Below are positions 16,369-26,448 of a stretch of DNA of 64,000 nucleotides, one piece after another. Numbering within the stretch: the stretch's first letter is position 1; the number at the start of each line of letters is the position of its first letter. The notes beneath the pieces are model-generated. The model searched no databases. It was given only the letters and a program-made list of their open reading frames with translations, and was not told the DNA's origin. The position numbers and the translations under genes were made by a program. Origin of the DNA: Ignavibacteriota bacterium (lineage in GTDB: Bacteria; Bacteroidota; Ignavibacteria; Ignavibacteriales; Melioribacteraceae); assembly GCA_016713565.1 (NCBI GenBank), contig JADJOX010000007.1, positions 1,602,501 to 1,666,500 of the forward strand, in the 5' to 3' direction.

Positions 16369-17658
16369 ATGGAAAATAAAGTAATATTTGATACGATCTG
16401 GGTTCTTATAACAGGCATGCTGATCTTCTTTATGAATTTGGGTTTTGCAATGGTTGAATCCGGATTTGCCAGAAGTAAAAATGCGGTAAACATACTTTCG
16501 AAAAATTTTATAGTATTTGCCGTTTCTTCACTTGCTTTCTGGGCAATTGGCTGGGGATTAATGTTTGGAGACGGCTCAGGACTTTTTGGGTTAAATGGTA
16601 TTTTTGGTTTAAGCGGTGCGGATAACAGTCCGGCTACCGGAGACGCATATCAAGGCGTTTATTCGGCATTAAGTTGGGCAACTGTTCCACTTTTAGCGAA
16701 ATTCTTTTTCCAACTTGTTTTTGCCGGAACAGCAGCTACAATTGTTTCTGGCGCAGTTGCCGAAAGAATAAAATATCTTTCATTTATAATATTTTCTTTT
16801 GTTTTGGTTGCAATTATGTATCCAATTACCGGACACTGGATTTGGGGAGGCGGTTGGTTAGCTAATTTAGGATTTTGGGATTTTGCCGGTTCCACAGTTG
16901 TCCATTCAGTAGGAGGCTGGGCAGCTTTAGCCGGTGTTATAGTTTTAGGTCCGCGAATTGGCAAATATAACGGCAAAAAAATTAATGCGATTCCCGGCCA
17001 CAACATGACATCCGCAACAATTGGTGTAATGGTACTTTGGCTAGGATGGTTTGGTTTTAATCCCGGCAGTACAATGGCCGCTGACCCGGAAGCTATTTCA
17101 CGAATAGTTATTACAACAAATAGTGCGGCAATTGCTGGAATTTTAGTTTCTACAGCAGTTGCATGGATATTGCTTGGAAAACCCGATTTAAGTATGACGA
17201 TAAATGGCTGTTTGGCAGGATTGGTTGCTATTACCGCACCTTGCGCATATGTAAGTGTTGAAAGTTCTTTAATAATTGGAGCAATTTCAGGAGCAATTGT
17301 TGTTTATGCGGTAATATTTTTTGATAAAATGAAACTTGATGATCCGGTTGGTGCTTTAGCAGTACATTTGGCAAATGGTGTTTTTGGTACTTTAGCTTTA
17401 GGGTTGTTTGCAGAAGATAGATTTATGCCTAATACCACCGGAAATGGATTACTCTTTGGCGGCGGTTTTTCACTTTTAGGAAGCCAAATAATAGGCGTTC
17501 TTTCAGTTGGCGCTTTTACATTTATTATATCATTTGTCATATGGCATATTATTAAAGCTACTATGGGAATTAGAGTTAGTGAAGTTGAAGAATTAGAAGG
17601 TTTGGATATTGGTGAACATGGAATAGAAGCTTATCCTGATTTTGAAAAAGTAGTTTAG
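16369..17658 (+). CDS. amtB: Ammonium transporter (Amt/MEP family)
   Basis: An 11-helix channel that lets ammonium/ammonia into the cell. The 429-residue protein opens with [20 protein letters not shown], then [19 protein letters not shown]. It contains the family signature regions [40 protein letters not shown] and [17 protein letters not shown]. There is no cleavable signal peptide of note. It is paired with P-II, which plugs the channel when nitrogen is plentiful. A porin-like outer-membrane protein starts 76 bp downstream and may share the transcript. Confidence 0.95.
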   Translation: MENKVIFDTIWVLITGMLIFFMNLGFAMVESGFARSKNAVNILSKNFIVFAVSSLAFWAIGWGLMFGDGSGLFGLNGIFGLSGADNSPATGDAYQGVYSALSWATVPLLAKFFFQLVFAGTAATIVSGAVAERIKYLSFIIFSFVLVAIMYPITGHWIWGGGWLANLGFWDFAGSTVVHSVGGWAALAGVIVLGPRIGKYNGKKINAIPGHNMTSATIGVMVLWLGWFGFNPGSTMAADPEAISRIVITTNSAAIAGILVSTAVAWILLGKPDLSMTINGCLAGLVAITAPCAYVSVESSLIIGAISGAIVVYAVIFFDKMKLDDPVGALAVHLANGVFGTLALGLFAEDRFMPNTTGNGLLFGGGFSLLGSQIIGVLSVGAFTFIISFVIWHIIKATMGIRVSEVEELEGLDIGEHGIEAYPDFEKVV

Positions 17659-17734
17659 TACAAAATATTTAAGTAAACATATTTACAAAGGCAAAATTTG
17701 ATTTTCAATTCAATTAAAAAATTTTGGAGAAATT

Positions 17735-18436
17735 ATGAAAAGCAGTATAAATAAATTATTGGCGCTTGCAATATTTTTAATATTTACGAGCAGCCTCTTA
17801 GCCCAAACCACATTATCTGGAGGTGCGGATTTTGTCAGTAGATATGTTTGGAGAGGATTGGATTTTGGAAATTCCGGAAGCATTCAACCGTCGTTATCAT
17901 TAGCTGCAGGAAATTTTGAAGTAGGTTTTTGGGGTTCCTATCCATTTACTAACGATGCTTCAGGTGCAGAAGAAATGGATTTATATATGTCGTATTCTAT
18001 TTCGGATTTTTCATTAATTGTAACAGATTATTATTATCCAAATAGTGCATATAAATATGGAAATTATAAAGACGATCAAGAAGGCGGCCATATAATTGAA
18101 GCCGGGTTAAGTTTTGCGGGAAATGAAAAATTTCCAATTTCTTTGGCAGCATATATGAACTTATATAATGATAATGACCATTCTGTTTATTTTGAAGTAG
18201 GCTATTCAACGGAAATTGAAACTGTGGGATTGGATCTATTCGTCGGCGGAACTCCAGGCGGTGAAAAACTAATGTGGTACAAAACTGATAAATTTAATCT
18301 TATAAACGTCGGAGTAAAAGTATCAAAGGACATTAAAATTACGGATGATTTTGCTCTGCCAATTTTCACTAGCTACGTATTAAACCCAAATCAAGAAGTT
18401 AGTTATTTAATATTTGGTGCAAGCTTAAGTATGTAA
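17735..18436 (+). CDS. Outer-membrane beta-barrel protein, Gcw_chp/TorF-like porin
   Basis: A 233-residue secreted protein with a signal peptide ending LLAQ (about residue 24). The start of the mature part (LSGGADFVSRYVWRGLDFG) is the hallmark of the Gcw_chp family, also called TorF-type putative porins. The rest shows alternating strands rich in aromatic residues and ends in an even-odd strand (YLIFGASLSM), as for outer-membrane barrels. It follows the ammonium transporter and precedes glutamate synthase, so a role in uptake of nitrogen compounds across the outer membrane is a reasonable guess. A GGAG site precedes the ATG and a hairpin follows the stop. Confidence 0.82.
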   Translation: MKSSINKLLALAIFLIFTSSLLAQTTLSGGADFVSRYVWRGLDFGNSGSIQPSLSLAAGNFEVGFWGSYPFTNDASGAEEMDLYMSYSISDFSLIVTDYYYPNSAYKYGNYKDDQEGGHIIEAGLSFAGNEKFPISLAAYMNLYNDNDHSVYFEVGYSTEIETVGLDLFVGGTPGGEKLMWYKTDKFNLINVGVKVSKDIKITDDFALPIFTSYVLNPNQEVSYLIFGASLSM

Positions 18437-18461
18437 TTCATAAATTTTGCCAATCAATAAT

Positions 18462-18507
18462 ATCCCGGAAATTAAGCAGTATTACTCAATTATTTTCGGG
18501 ATTTTTA
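18462..18507 (+). terminator. Terminator after the porin gene
   Basis: ATCCCG (18462-18467) and CGGGAT (18497-18502), with flanking A/T pairing, form a stem that is followed by a T-run. It separates the glnK-amtB-porin unit from gltBD. Confidence 0.65.
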
Positions 18508-18838
18508 TTTAATTAAAACAAAAAATTTATCTTAATAAGTGAAGTAAAACTTATATATGTTTTAATAAAATTAGGCATTACACTGAAATTGCATACAGTT
18601 TGAATGGATAAATTTTAATTTTTCATTCGTTTTTTTGATTTTTTGAAATTAATTTGTTGTATTTATTCAAAATTATTTTATCTTTTTGGGTCAATAAAAC
18701 TTCATTTATCTAAAGAGGCAGATCCCTCATACATTTGAAGTATTCGGATTCTTTCAATCTAATGATCTTAGCTTTGAAAAGATGAGTATAACTACCAATC
18801 GATTACCGATTATTTTAAGATAAATTTTAGGAAATAAA
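18508..18838. other. Long untranslated region upstream of gltB
   Basis: About 330 bp without a gene. The first 200 bp are A/T-rich filler. From about 18710 the base composition is more mixed. There is a GAGG/CCTC mini-stem near 18713-18728 and an inverted repeat AATCG-ATTAC-CGATT at 18797-18811, about 28 bp before the gltB start. This could be a leader or an operator for nitrogen control. I do not recognise a known riboswitch. Confidence 0.4.
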
Positions 18839-21800
18839 ATGAGCGGACAAAATATTTTGCCCAACAAGTTTGGATTATATAACCCGGATTTTGAACATGA
18901 AAGCTGCGGTGTTGGATTTGTTGCAAACGTAAAAGGCGAAAAAACTCACGAAATTGTTACAAGCGGAATTGAAATTCTTGAAAAATTAAAACACAGAGGA
19001 GCAGTAGGAGGAGATTCCAAAACCGGAGACGGAGCAGGAATTATGACTCAAATTCCGGATGCTTTTTTACGCCGTGTTTGTTTAAATATTGATATTGAAC
19101 TTCCAAACGAAGGTGACTACGGAGTTGGGCTGGTCTTTCTTCCAACAATTGCCGAAGATCGTCATAAAGTAGAAGGTTTTATTGAAAAAATTACTTTAGA
19201 TGAAAATCAATTTTTCTTGGGGTTACGAGACGTTCCTTATAATGATTCTGAAATAGGTAAGGTAGCGCTTTCCGTTATGCCCGTTATGAAACAGATTTTA
19301 ATTGGAAGAGGTGAAAATACTCCTAAAGAAGAATTTGAAAAAAGACTTTTGATTATACGAAAAAGAATCGGCTTGAAAATTAGAGGTATGGACCTTTCTC
19401 AAAAAAATTATTTTTATATATGCAGCTTATCGTCTAAAACACTTATTTATAAAGGTCAGTTAATGGCTGAACAGTTGAGGGAATTTTTTCCTGACCTTTC
19501 AGAACCCGATTTCATTTCTGCTCTTGCGTTGGTTCATTCACGATACAGCACTAATACATTTCCAACATGGGCATTAGCGCATCCCTACAGATTAATTGCT
19601 CATAATGGAGAGATCAATACCTTAAAAGGAAATAAAAATTGGTTTAATACAAGAGAAAAACAATTTCAAAGTAAAATTTTTGGCGATGAATTAGAAAAAA
19701 TAATGCCTCTCCTAGCGCCAAGTAAAAGTGATTCGGCAGCTTTTGATAATGTGCTTGAAGTTCTTGTTGCTTCAGGCAGATCTTTGCCTCACGCAATTAT
19801 GATGATGATTCCAGAAGCTTTCTCAGGCGATAAAAATATGCCTGAATTTAAAAAAGCATTTTATGAATATCATTCGGCACTTATTGAACCGTGGGATGGT
19901 CCGGCGGCGATTTCATTTACAGACGGAAGATATATTGGTTCTGTTTTGGATAGAAACGGATTAAGACCTTTAAGATATTGGATTACAAAAGATTATAAAG
20001 TCATTATGGCTTCAGAATCAGGAACATTAAAAATAAATCCTGAAGATGTAATTAGAAAAGGCAGACTTCAACCAGGTAAGTTATTTTTGGTTGATACACA
20101 AGAAGGAAAAATTTTAAGAAATAAAGAAATTAAAAATCAAATTTGCAATCAGCAGAATTATTCGCAATGGTTAAAAGATAATTTAGTTCATATTGATGAT
20201 TTACCGGAATTAAAGAATAAATTTGTTCCAAGCAATGTTTCAATTAAAACAAAGCAGAAAATTTTCGGCTATACATTAGAAGATTTAAAATATATTATAA
20301 AGCCTATGGCAATTGAAGGAAAGGAAGCTCTTGGTTCAATGGGAGCAGATACTCCAATTGCATTATTAAGTAAAAAACCACAGTTATTGTTTAATTATTT
20401 TAAACAGCTTTTTGCACAAGTTACAAATCCTCCAATCGACGCAATTCGCGAAGAAATAATTATGAGCGAACAAGTAATGCTTGGTCCGGAGAAAAATTTA
20501 TTGGAAGAAACTCCTGAACATTGCAGAAGATTAAAGATCGATAAACCAATTTTATTAAACGAGCAGCTTTGGAAAATCAAGGAATTGGATAGAGTCGATT
20601 TGCGGGCTGAAACATTTCCAACAATTTATCCTAAAGGTAAAGTGGGCGGATTGGAACGAGCTTTATCAGATGTATTTATTAAAGCAGATAAAGCAATAGA
20701 AAATGGAAAAACAATTATTATTCTATCAGATAGATATTCAGATGAAAATAATATTCCTATTCCTAGTTTACTGGTTTGTTCTGGACTTCATCATCATTTA
20801 ATTAAAAAAGGTACAAGAACAAAAGTAAGTATCATTATTGAAACCGGTGAAGCAAGAGAAGTACATCATTTTGCTACATTAATTGGTTTCGGGGCAAACG
20901 CAATCAATCCATATTTGGTATTTGAAAGTCTTGAAGAATTAATTAGTAAAAATGAACTTAACGGAATTAGCTTTGAAAAAGCGCAGGAAAATTATTTAAA
21001 AGCAGTTTCAAAGGGATTGTATAAAGTAATTTCGAAAATGGGAATTTCTACCATCCAATCATACTGCGGCGCACAAATATTTGAAGCAGTTGGATTACAA
21101 GACGAATTAATTGAAAAGTATTTTACCGGAACAACATCACGACTTGGCGGCTTAGGCATTGATATGATAGAGAAAGAAGTAAATTTAAGGCACGCTGCGG
21201 CATTAAAAGTTTGTGAAAATGATACAGAAGATGTTTTGGACGAAGGCGGTTTTTACAGCTGGAGATCCGATGGCGAAAACCATCAATGGAATCCTGAAAC
21301 AATTTCACTTTTGCAGCATGCGGTAAGAAGCAATGATTACGCTATTTATAAAAAATATTCAGAAATTGTTAATGATACCGAAAAGAATTATGGACTTATA
21401 CGTTCATATCTAAAATTTAAAGAAAGAAAAAGTATTCCAATAGAAGAAGTTGAACCGGCTGAAAATATTGTAAAAAGATTTGCGACAGGTGCAATGAGCT
21501 ACGGTTCAATTTCTAAAGAGGCACATGAAACTTTGGCAATTGCAATGAATAGACTCGGAGGATTTTCTAACACTGGCGAAGGCGGTGAAGATCCCGAAAG
21601 ATATACGGTTGACCAAAATGGAAATTTAAAACGCAGCAGGATTAAGCAAATTGCACAAGGCAGATTTGGAGTTACTATAGAATATTTGGTTAATGCCGAT
21701 CAGCTTCAAATTAAAATGGCGCAGGGAGCAAAACCCGGCGAAGGCGGGCAATTACCAGGTGAAAAGGTAAGTGAAGAAATTGCAAAAACGCGTCACACAA

Positions 21801-23383
21801 CGCCAGGCGTTGGCTTAATTTCACCGCCGCCGCATCATGATATTTATTCAATTGAAGATTTAGCACAGCTAATTTATGATTTGAAAAAATCCAATCCGCA
21901 AGCTCAAGTAAGCGTTAAACTTGTCTCTGAAGCCGGAGTTGGAACAGTAGCCGCGGGCGTTTCAAAAGGAAAAGCAGATCATTTATTGATCTCAGGATAT
22001 GAGGGCGGAACCGGTGCTTCACCAATTACTTCAATTAAACACGCCGGATTGCCGATGGAATTAGGCATCGCCGAAACACAGCAAGTTTTGGTTTTAAATG
22101 ATTTAAGAAGAAGAATTAGAATTCAAGTTGACGGACAATTAAAAAGCGGAAGAGATGTTGTTATTGCCGCAATTCTTGGAGCAGATGAATTTGGTTTCGC
22201 AACTTCAGCTTTAATTTCAATGGGCTGTATAATGTTAAGAAAATGTCATTTAAACGCTTGCTCGGTCGGTATTGCGACTCAAGATCAACAGCTAAGAAAT
22301 GAATTTAAAGGAAAACCGGAACACGTAATAAATTATTTTATGTTCATTGCCCAAGAAGTAAGAGAAATTATGGCTCAATTGGGAATAAAATATTTTGACG
22401 ATTTAATCGGCAAACCTGAACTTTTAGAAAAGAAACAGAAAATTGATCATTGGAAAGCAAAGTATATTGATTTAAGAAGCGTGCTTCATAAAACCGACGT
22501 GCCTATTAAAATGAAGGTTCATCATTCAGACACGCAAAGACACAATCTAGAAAAATCTCTTGATAACAAGCTTATTGAGTCGTGTAAAAAAGCAATTAAT
22601 AAAAAAATTCCGGTAAGATTCAGCTGCGATATAAATAACGGGAACAGAACTGTTGGAACGATGTTAAGCTCTGTAATTGCAAAAAAATATGGATTGAAAG
22701 GTTTACCGGAAGATACAATTCAAATAGACTTTGAAGGAACCGCAGGTCAAAGTTTCGGCGCGTTTCTAAGCAAGGGTATTACTTTCAATTTAGAAGGCGA
22801 TGCAAATGATTATGTTGGAAAAGGACTTTCAGGCGGAAAAATTATCATTAGACCGCAGGAAGATTCATTATTAATTCCAGAAGAAAATATTATAGTCGGC
22901 AACGTTGTAATGTACGGCGCAATTTCCGGAGAAGTGTTTATTAATGGAAAAGCGGGTGAACGATTTGCCGTTAGAAACAGCGGAGCAAATGTTGTTGTTG
23001 AAGGAATTGGCGATCACGGATGTGAATATATGACCGGCGGAAGAGTTGTTGTATTAGGAAAAACAGGAAGAAATTTTGCAGCAGGAATGAGCGGCGGAAT
23101 TGCTTACGTTTGGGATATTGAAAATAATTTTAAGAGTTTATGCAATAATGAAATGGTTGATTTATATCCGGTTGAAACTCAAGAAGATAAAGATGAAGTA
23201 AGAAATTTAATAATAAAACATTTTCAATACACAAAAAGTAAAGTAGCAAAAAAAGTATTGGATAACTGGATGGAAGTTCAGCCTCAATTTGTTAAAATAT
23301 TTCCTAAAGATTACCAAAAAGTCTTGGCAAAATTAAAAAAAGAAAATAAAATTGAAGAAGTTTTAGTTGAAACTAAGGATTAG
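18839..23383 (+). CDS. gltB: Glutamate synthase, large (alpha) subunit
   Basis: GltB makes two glutamates from glutamine and 2-oxoglutarate. The 1514-residue protein has a short propeptide ending before catalytic Cys23 (ESCGVGFVA), which acts in the N-terminal glutaminase domain. The central and FMN-binding domains follow (for example EYLVNADQLQIKMAQGAKPG and LLISGYEGGTGASP). The 3Fe-4S ligands are Cys1130, Cys1136 and Cys1141 (CX5CX4C). The C-terminal beta-helix domain is rich in glycine. Length is usual for the family. gltD starts two bases after its stop. Confidence 0.97.
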   Translation: MSGQNILPNKFGLYNPDFEHESCGVGFVANVKGEKTHEIVTSGIEILEKLKHRGAVGGDSKTGDGAGIMTQIPDAFLRRVCLNIDIELPNEGDYGVGLVFLPTIAEDRHKVEGFIEKITLDENQFFLGLRDVPYNDSEIGKVALSVMPVMKQILIGRGENTPKEEFEKRLLIIRKRIGLKIRGMDLSQKNYFYICSLSSKTLIYKGQLMAEQLREFFPDLSEPDFISALALVHSRYSTNTFPTWALAHPYRLIAHNGEINTLKGNKNWFNTREKQFQSKIFGDELEKIMPLLAPSKSDSAAFDNVLEVLVASGRSLPHAIMMMIPEAFSGDKNMPEFKKAFYEYHSALIEPWDGPAAISFTDGRYIGSVLDRNGLRPLRYWITKDYKVIMASESGTLKINPEDVIRKGRLQPGKLFLVDTQEGKILRNKEIKNQICNQQNYSQWLKDNLVHIDDLPELKNKFVPSNVSIKTKQKIFGYTLEDLKYIIKPMAIEGKEALGSMGADTPIALLSKKPQLLFNYFKQLFAQVTNPPIDAIREEIIMSEQVMLGPEKNLLEETPEHCRRLKIDKPILLNEQLWKIKELDRVDLRAETFPTIYPKGKVGGLERALSDVFIKADKAIENGKTIIILSDRYSDENNIPIPSLLVCSGLHHHLIKKGTRTKVSIIIETGEAREVHHFATLIGFGANAINPYLVFESLEELISKNELNGISFEKAQENYLKAVSKGLYKVISKMGISTIQSYCGAQIFEAVGLQDELIEKYFTGTTSRLGGLGIDMIEKEVNLRHAAALKVCENDTEDVLDEGGFYSWRSDGENHQWNPETISLLQHAVRSNDYAIYKKYSEIVNDTEKNYGLIRSYLKFKERKSIPIEEVEPAENIVKRFATGAMSYGSISKEAHETLAIAMNRLGGFSNTGEGGEDPERYTVDQNGNLKRSRIKQIAQGRFGVTIEYLVNADQLQIKMAQGAKPGEGGQLPGEKVSEEIAKTRHTTPGVGLISPPPHHDIYSIEDLAQLIYDLKKSNPQAQVSVKLVSEAGVGTVAAGVSKGKADHLLISGYEGGTGASPITSIKHAGLPMELGIAETQQVLVLNDLRRRIRIQVDGQLKSGRDVVIAAILGADEFGFATSALISMGCIMLRKCHLNACSVGIATQDQQLRNEFKGKPEHVINYFMFIAQEVREIMAQLGIKYFDDLIGKPELLEKKQKIDHWKAKYIDLRSVLHKTDVPIKMKVHHSDTQRHNLEKSLDNKLIESCKKAINKKIPVRFSCDINNGNRTVGTMLSSVIAKKYGLKGLPEDTIQIDFEGTAGQSFGAFLSKGITFNLEGDANDYVGKGLSGGKIIIRPQEDSLLIPEENIIVGNVVMYGAISGEVFINGKAGERFAVRNSGANVVVEGIGDHGCEYMTGGRVVVLGKTGRNFAAGMSGGIAYVWDIENNFKSLCNNEMVDLYPVETQEDKDEVRNLIIKHFQYTKSKVAKKVLDNWMEVQPQFVKIFPKDYQKVLAKLKKENKIEEVLVETKD

Positions 23384-23385
23384 AT

Positions 23386-24810
23386 ATGGGCGAAGTTAAA
23401 GGATTTATCAAATATAAAAGAAGTGATTTTCACAAACAAAATATTAGCGAGCGAGTTAATCATTGGAATGAATTTATTATTCCATTAAATGAAGATGAAC
23501 TTAAATTGCAAGGCGCACGCTGTATGGATTGCGGAATTCCATTTTGTCAATCCGGTTGTCCAATAAATAATATTATTCCCGATTGGAATGATCTTGTTTA
23601 TAAAAATAATTGGAAGGACGCATATTACAGATTATCGCGTACTAATAATTTTCCCGAATTTACAGGAAGAGTATGTCCCGCACCGTGTGAAAATTCTTGT
23701 ACTTTGGCTATCAATAGAGATGCTGTAACAATTAAAAATATTGAGCTGTCAATTATTGAAAAAGCTTACAGCGAAGGTTTTGTTAAAGCAAAAAATATAA
23801 AAACAAGAAGCGGTAAAAAAGTTGCAGTAGTCGGTTCTGGTCCTGCAGGACTTGCAACCGCCGATCAACTTAATAAATCAGCGCATGAAGTAACTGTTTT
23901 TGAGAAAAATGAATTTATAGGCGGTTTATTAACTCTAGGAATTCCAAATTTTAAATTAGATAAATCTGTAGTTCAGCGAAGAGTAAAATTAATGGAAGAA
24001 GAAGGTGTGATATTTAAAACAAACATTGAAATCGGAAAGGATATTTTATTATCTGAATTGGTTGAAAAATTTGACGCAGTTGTATTAGCCGGCGGAGCTG
24101 AACAACCCAGAAATCTTCCTGTAGAAGGAAGAAATTTAAATGGGATTCATTTTGCTATGGAATTTCTTACCCAGCAGAATAGAACAAATCTTGGTCATTC
24201 TTTTAATGGAAATAAAATTAGTGCGGAAGGTAAGAACGTAATTGTAATTGGCGGTGGCGATACAGGTTCCGATTGCGTTGGAACTGCAAGACGTCAAGGT
24301 GCAAAATCAATAATTAATCTTGAATTATTACCTCAGCCGCCGGCAGTTAGAAGCGCGGATAATCCTTGGCCTCAGTGGGCATTTATTGAAAGAACTTCAT
24401 CCTCTCATGAAGAAGGAGCAGAAAAGGTTTATGCGGTAATGACAAAGAAATTTTCTGGTAAAAATAATAAAGTAGAAAAACTTCATTTAATTAAATTGCA
24501 GTTTGGAGAAAAAAATCCTCAAACCGGCTTTAGGAATATGAGCGAAATTCCAGGCTCGGAATTTTCATTAGATGCGGATTTAGTACTGCTGGCAATGGGT
24601 TTTACCGGACCAATTAAAAATAAATTAATTACCGAACTTGATATTGAATTGGATGAAAGAAGTAATATTAAAACCGATGAACATAGAATGACAAACATTC
24701 CCGGAATATTTGCGGCAGGCGATATGAGAAGGGGACAATCATTAGTTGTTTGGGCAATTAATGAAGGCAGAAAAACAGCCGAGTTTGTAGATAAATATAT
24801 TACGGCGTAA
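23386..24810 (+). CDS. gltD: Glutamate synthase, small (beta) subunit
   Basis: GltD passes electrons from NAD(P)H through FAD and 4Fe-4S clusters to GltB. The 474-residue protein has the N-terminal cysteine motifs CMDCGIPFCQSGCP and CPAPCENSC. It then has the FAD-binding loop VVGSGPAGLA and the NAD(P)-binding loop VIGGGDTGSDC. The C-terminal IPGIFAAGDMRRGQSLVVWA closes the flavin fold. It directly follows gltB, so the two are translated from one message. The opposite-strand AlkZ-like gene ends one base beyond its stop, with no visible terminator between. Confidence 0.97.
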   Translation: MGEVKGFIKYKRSDFHKQNISERVNHWNEFIIPLNEDELKLQGARCMDCGIPFCQSGCPINNIIPDWNDLVYKNNWKDAYYRLSRTNNFPEFTGRVCPAPCENSCTLAINRDAVTIKNIELSIIEKAYSEGFVKAKNIKTRSGKKVAVVGSGPAGLATADQLNKSAHEVTVFEKNEFIGGLLTLGIPNFKLDKSVVQRRVKLMEEEGVIFKTNIEIGKDILLSELVEKFDAVVLAGGAEQPRNLPVEGRNLNGIHFAMEFLTQQNRTNLGHSFNGNKISAEGKNVIVIGGGDTGSDCVGTARRQGAKSIINLELLPQPPAVRSADNPWPQWAFIERTSSSHEEGAEKVYAVMTKKFSGKNNKVEKLHLIKLQFGEKNPQTGFRNMSEIPGSEFSLDADLVLLAMGFTGPIKNKLITELDIELDERSNIKTDEHRMTNIPGIFAAGDMRRGQSLVVWAINEGRKTAEFVDKYITA

Positions 24811-24811
24811 T

Positions 24812-25882
24812 TCAATTTATTATTAAAATATTTTGGTTATAGAATTCCTTAATTCTTTTTAAAGCATTGTTTAATGCAGAATTTTGTTTTGTATTTGGCT
24901 TTGAAAAAAAATCAAATTCTATTTCTATGTTTTGCTTTTTTATTGTTCTTTTCCAATATCCAAAAATTTGATTATTAAAAATTATCGCATTTTTGTAAGT
25001 CAAATCTATTTTAATGTTTTTGGATTTTGCGTACTCAAATATTGAATCACGATTTTTATAACCATAAATCATTTCATCGAATAATGGCAGTAAAATAAAT
25101 TTATTTTCTGTTTTTATTTCTATTGATCCGGCAGCAAAATAATATTCTGAATCGTCTAAAATAAAACTCTGCAGAATATTTTTATTTATATCAATTCCCT
25201 TTTTACAATCCGTAATTGTTAATCCTGACCAAGTTGAAAAATCATATGCCGTTGCGGGTCCTCGACTTATAAAATATCTTTTCGTCAATTCTGCCAGAGC
25301 TTCGTCTTTGTCAAGTTCTATCGAGTCTTTACATCTTTCATCAATAATAGCATATGTTTGATTTTTATCCTTTGGCTTTCCGCTGCATATTATTCCACAA
25401 AGTTCGGCATTCATTAAAATATGAGGCAGTCTTTGACCGTCCGTATTTATTTTGCTATGATTTAATTTCCCACGAATTTCATTTCTCGTCAATTCATTTT
25501 TATTTGATAAACTTTTCTCAATTATTTTATTGCATTTAACTAAAGTCTTTGCGTCCAGCTCAAGATTCTTATATCTGGTTGAATTAACTTTTTGAATACG
25601 CGGCGCGGTTAACATTATCAACCATTTTATATCTTTGGAATTAACCAAATGCCAGGTAGGTCTCAACAAATGTGTTCTTACAATATTTCCCGAGATAAAT
25701 TCTTCTTCAATATTATTATCATTTAAATGCTGCAGTCTTAATCCAATTCCCCATTTAGTCTGAATATATTCTTGACCTTGAACGGCGGCAAAATATTCAA
25801 CTAATTTTTCTGCGGTTTTAATTTTTGAAGAAATTAACTGCTGATTGATAATTCTTAATGATGCGATCTCGGCGTGATTCAT
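24812..25882 (-). CDS. Winged-helix DNA-binding protein, AlkZ/YcaQ-like
   Basis: A 356-residue protein of the winged-helix AlkZ-like family, which includes DNA glycosylases that remove bulky or crosslinked bases. The N-terminal LVEYFAAVQGQEYIQTKWGI has the family's glutamine motif, and the segments IVRTHLLRPTWHLVNSKDIK and TKRYFISRGPATAYDFSTWS are typical. I chose the ATG at 25882. A TTG two codons earlier would overlap the upstream stop. It is the last gene of a minus-strand run with the GDYXXLXY and DUF2157 genes. Glycosylase activity is plausible but unproven. Confidence 0.8.
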   Translation of the reverse strand: MNHAEIASLRIINQQLISSKIKTAEKLVEYFAAVQGQEYIQTKWGIGLRLQHLNDNNIEEEFISGNIVRTHLLRPTWHLVNSKDIKWLIMLTAPRIQKVNSTRYKNLELDAKTLVKCNKIIEKSLSNKNELTRNEIRGKLNHSKINTDGQRLPHILMNAELCGIICSGKPKDKNQTYAIIDERCKDSIELDKDEALAELTKRYFISRGPATAYDFSTWSGLTITDCKKGIDINKNILQSFILDDSEYYFAAGSIEIKTENKFILLPLFDEMIYGYKNRDSIFEYAKSKNIKIDLTYKNAIIFNNQIFGYWKRTIKKQNIEIEFDFFSKPNTKQNSALNNALKRIKEFYNQNILIIN

Positions 25883-25884
25883 TC

Positions 25885-26448
25885 TCAATGATTATTATTC
25901 TTTATATATTCGGTAATCGGTATTTCATCAATATAAATATTTTTAATAATTGCATTTCCATTTTTTACGGAAACTAAAGCATAAGTAATTTTGTTTGTAT
26001 CAATTATGGAATTGTTGTATATAATTTCTGCTTTGCCGGCTTTGGTTTCTTCCATATAATATCTATCAAAAGGGTAAATTACTGTTACTTTATTTTGAAA
26101 CACCATTGTAATTTTTGACTTAACAAAATCAATAGTTGTTTCCGGCTTTTCCTTTTGTATTGATTTTATTTTAGCGAATCCATTTTCATCATTTTCAAAA
26201 CTCACAAAAATCGTTTCGCCATTTGCCCAATCATTAGAGTTATTTACATTTATGGAATTTTCTTTGAATTGAAGAAATATATACTTGCCTCTAAATGGAT
26301 CGATAGGATCTATTGGAGCTGTTCTGAATTTAAACTCTTTCCCATCTGCTAAAATATCTTCGCTGTCATAAATTATTTTAGCCGGAACAAAAAGCTGAAC
26401 TATGACAACAATTAAAAAAATTACGAATAATATTTTTTTATTTAACAT
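25885..26448 (-). CDS. GDYXXLXY-type membrane-anchored protein
   Basis: A 187-residue protein with one N-terminal membrane segment (residues 5-21) and a periplasmic domain. The stretch DPFRGKYIFLQFKEN matches the region that names the GDYXXLXY family, although here it reads GKYIFLQF. These proteins are regularly encoded next to DUF2157 membrane proteins, as here, with an 11-bp overlap. The function of the pair is unknown. The C-terminal half (DRYYMEETKAGKAEIIYNN) also fits the family. Confidence 0.78.
   Translation of the reverse strand: MLNKKILFVIFLIVVIVQLFVPAKIIYDSEDILADGKEFKFRTAPIDPIDPFRGKYIFLQFKENSINVNNSNDWANGETIFVSFENDENGFAKIKSIQKEKPETTIDFVKSKITMVFQNKVTVIYPFDRYYMEETKAGKAEIIYNNSIIDTNKITYALVSVKNGNAIIKNIYIDEIPITEYIKNNNH

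Noticed and set aside
16659..17540. Minus-strand frames inside amtB
   Set aside because: They are shadows of a strongly conserved ammonium transporter. Their products are Pro/Ala-rich and match nothing.
20395..21308. Minus-strand frames inside gltB
   Set aside because: They are out-of-frame shadows of a long conserved gene with no start signals.
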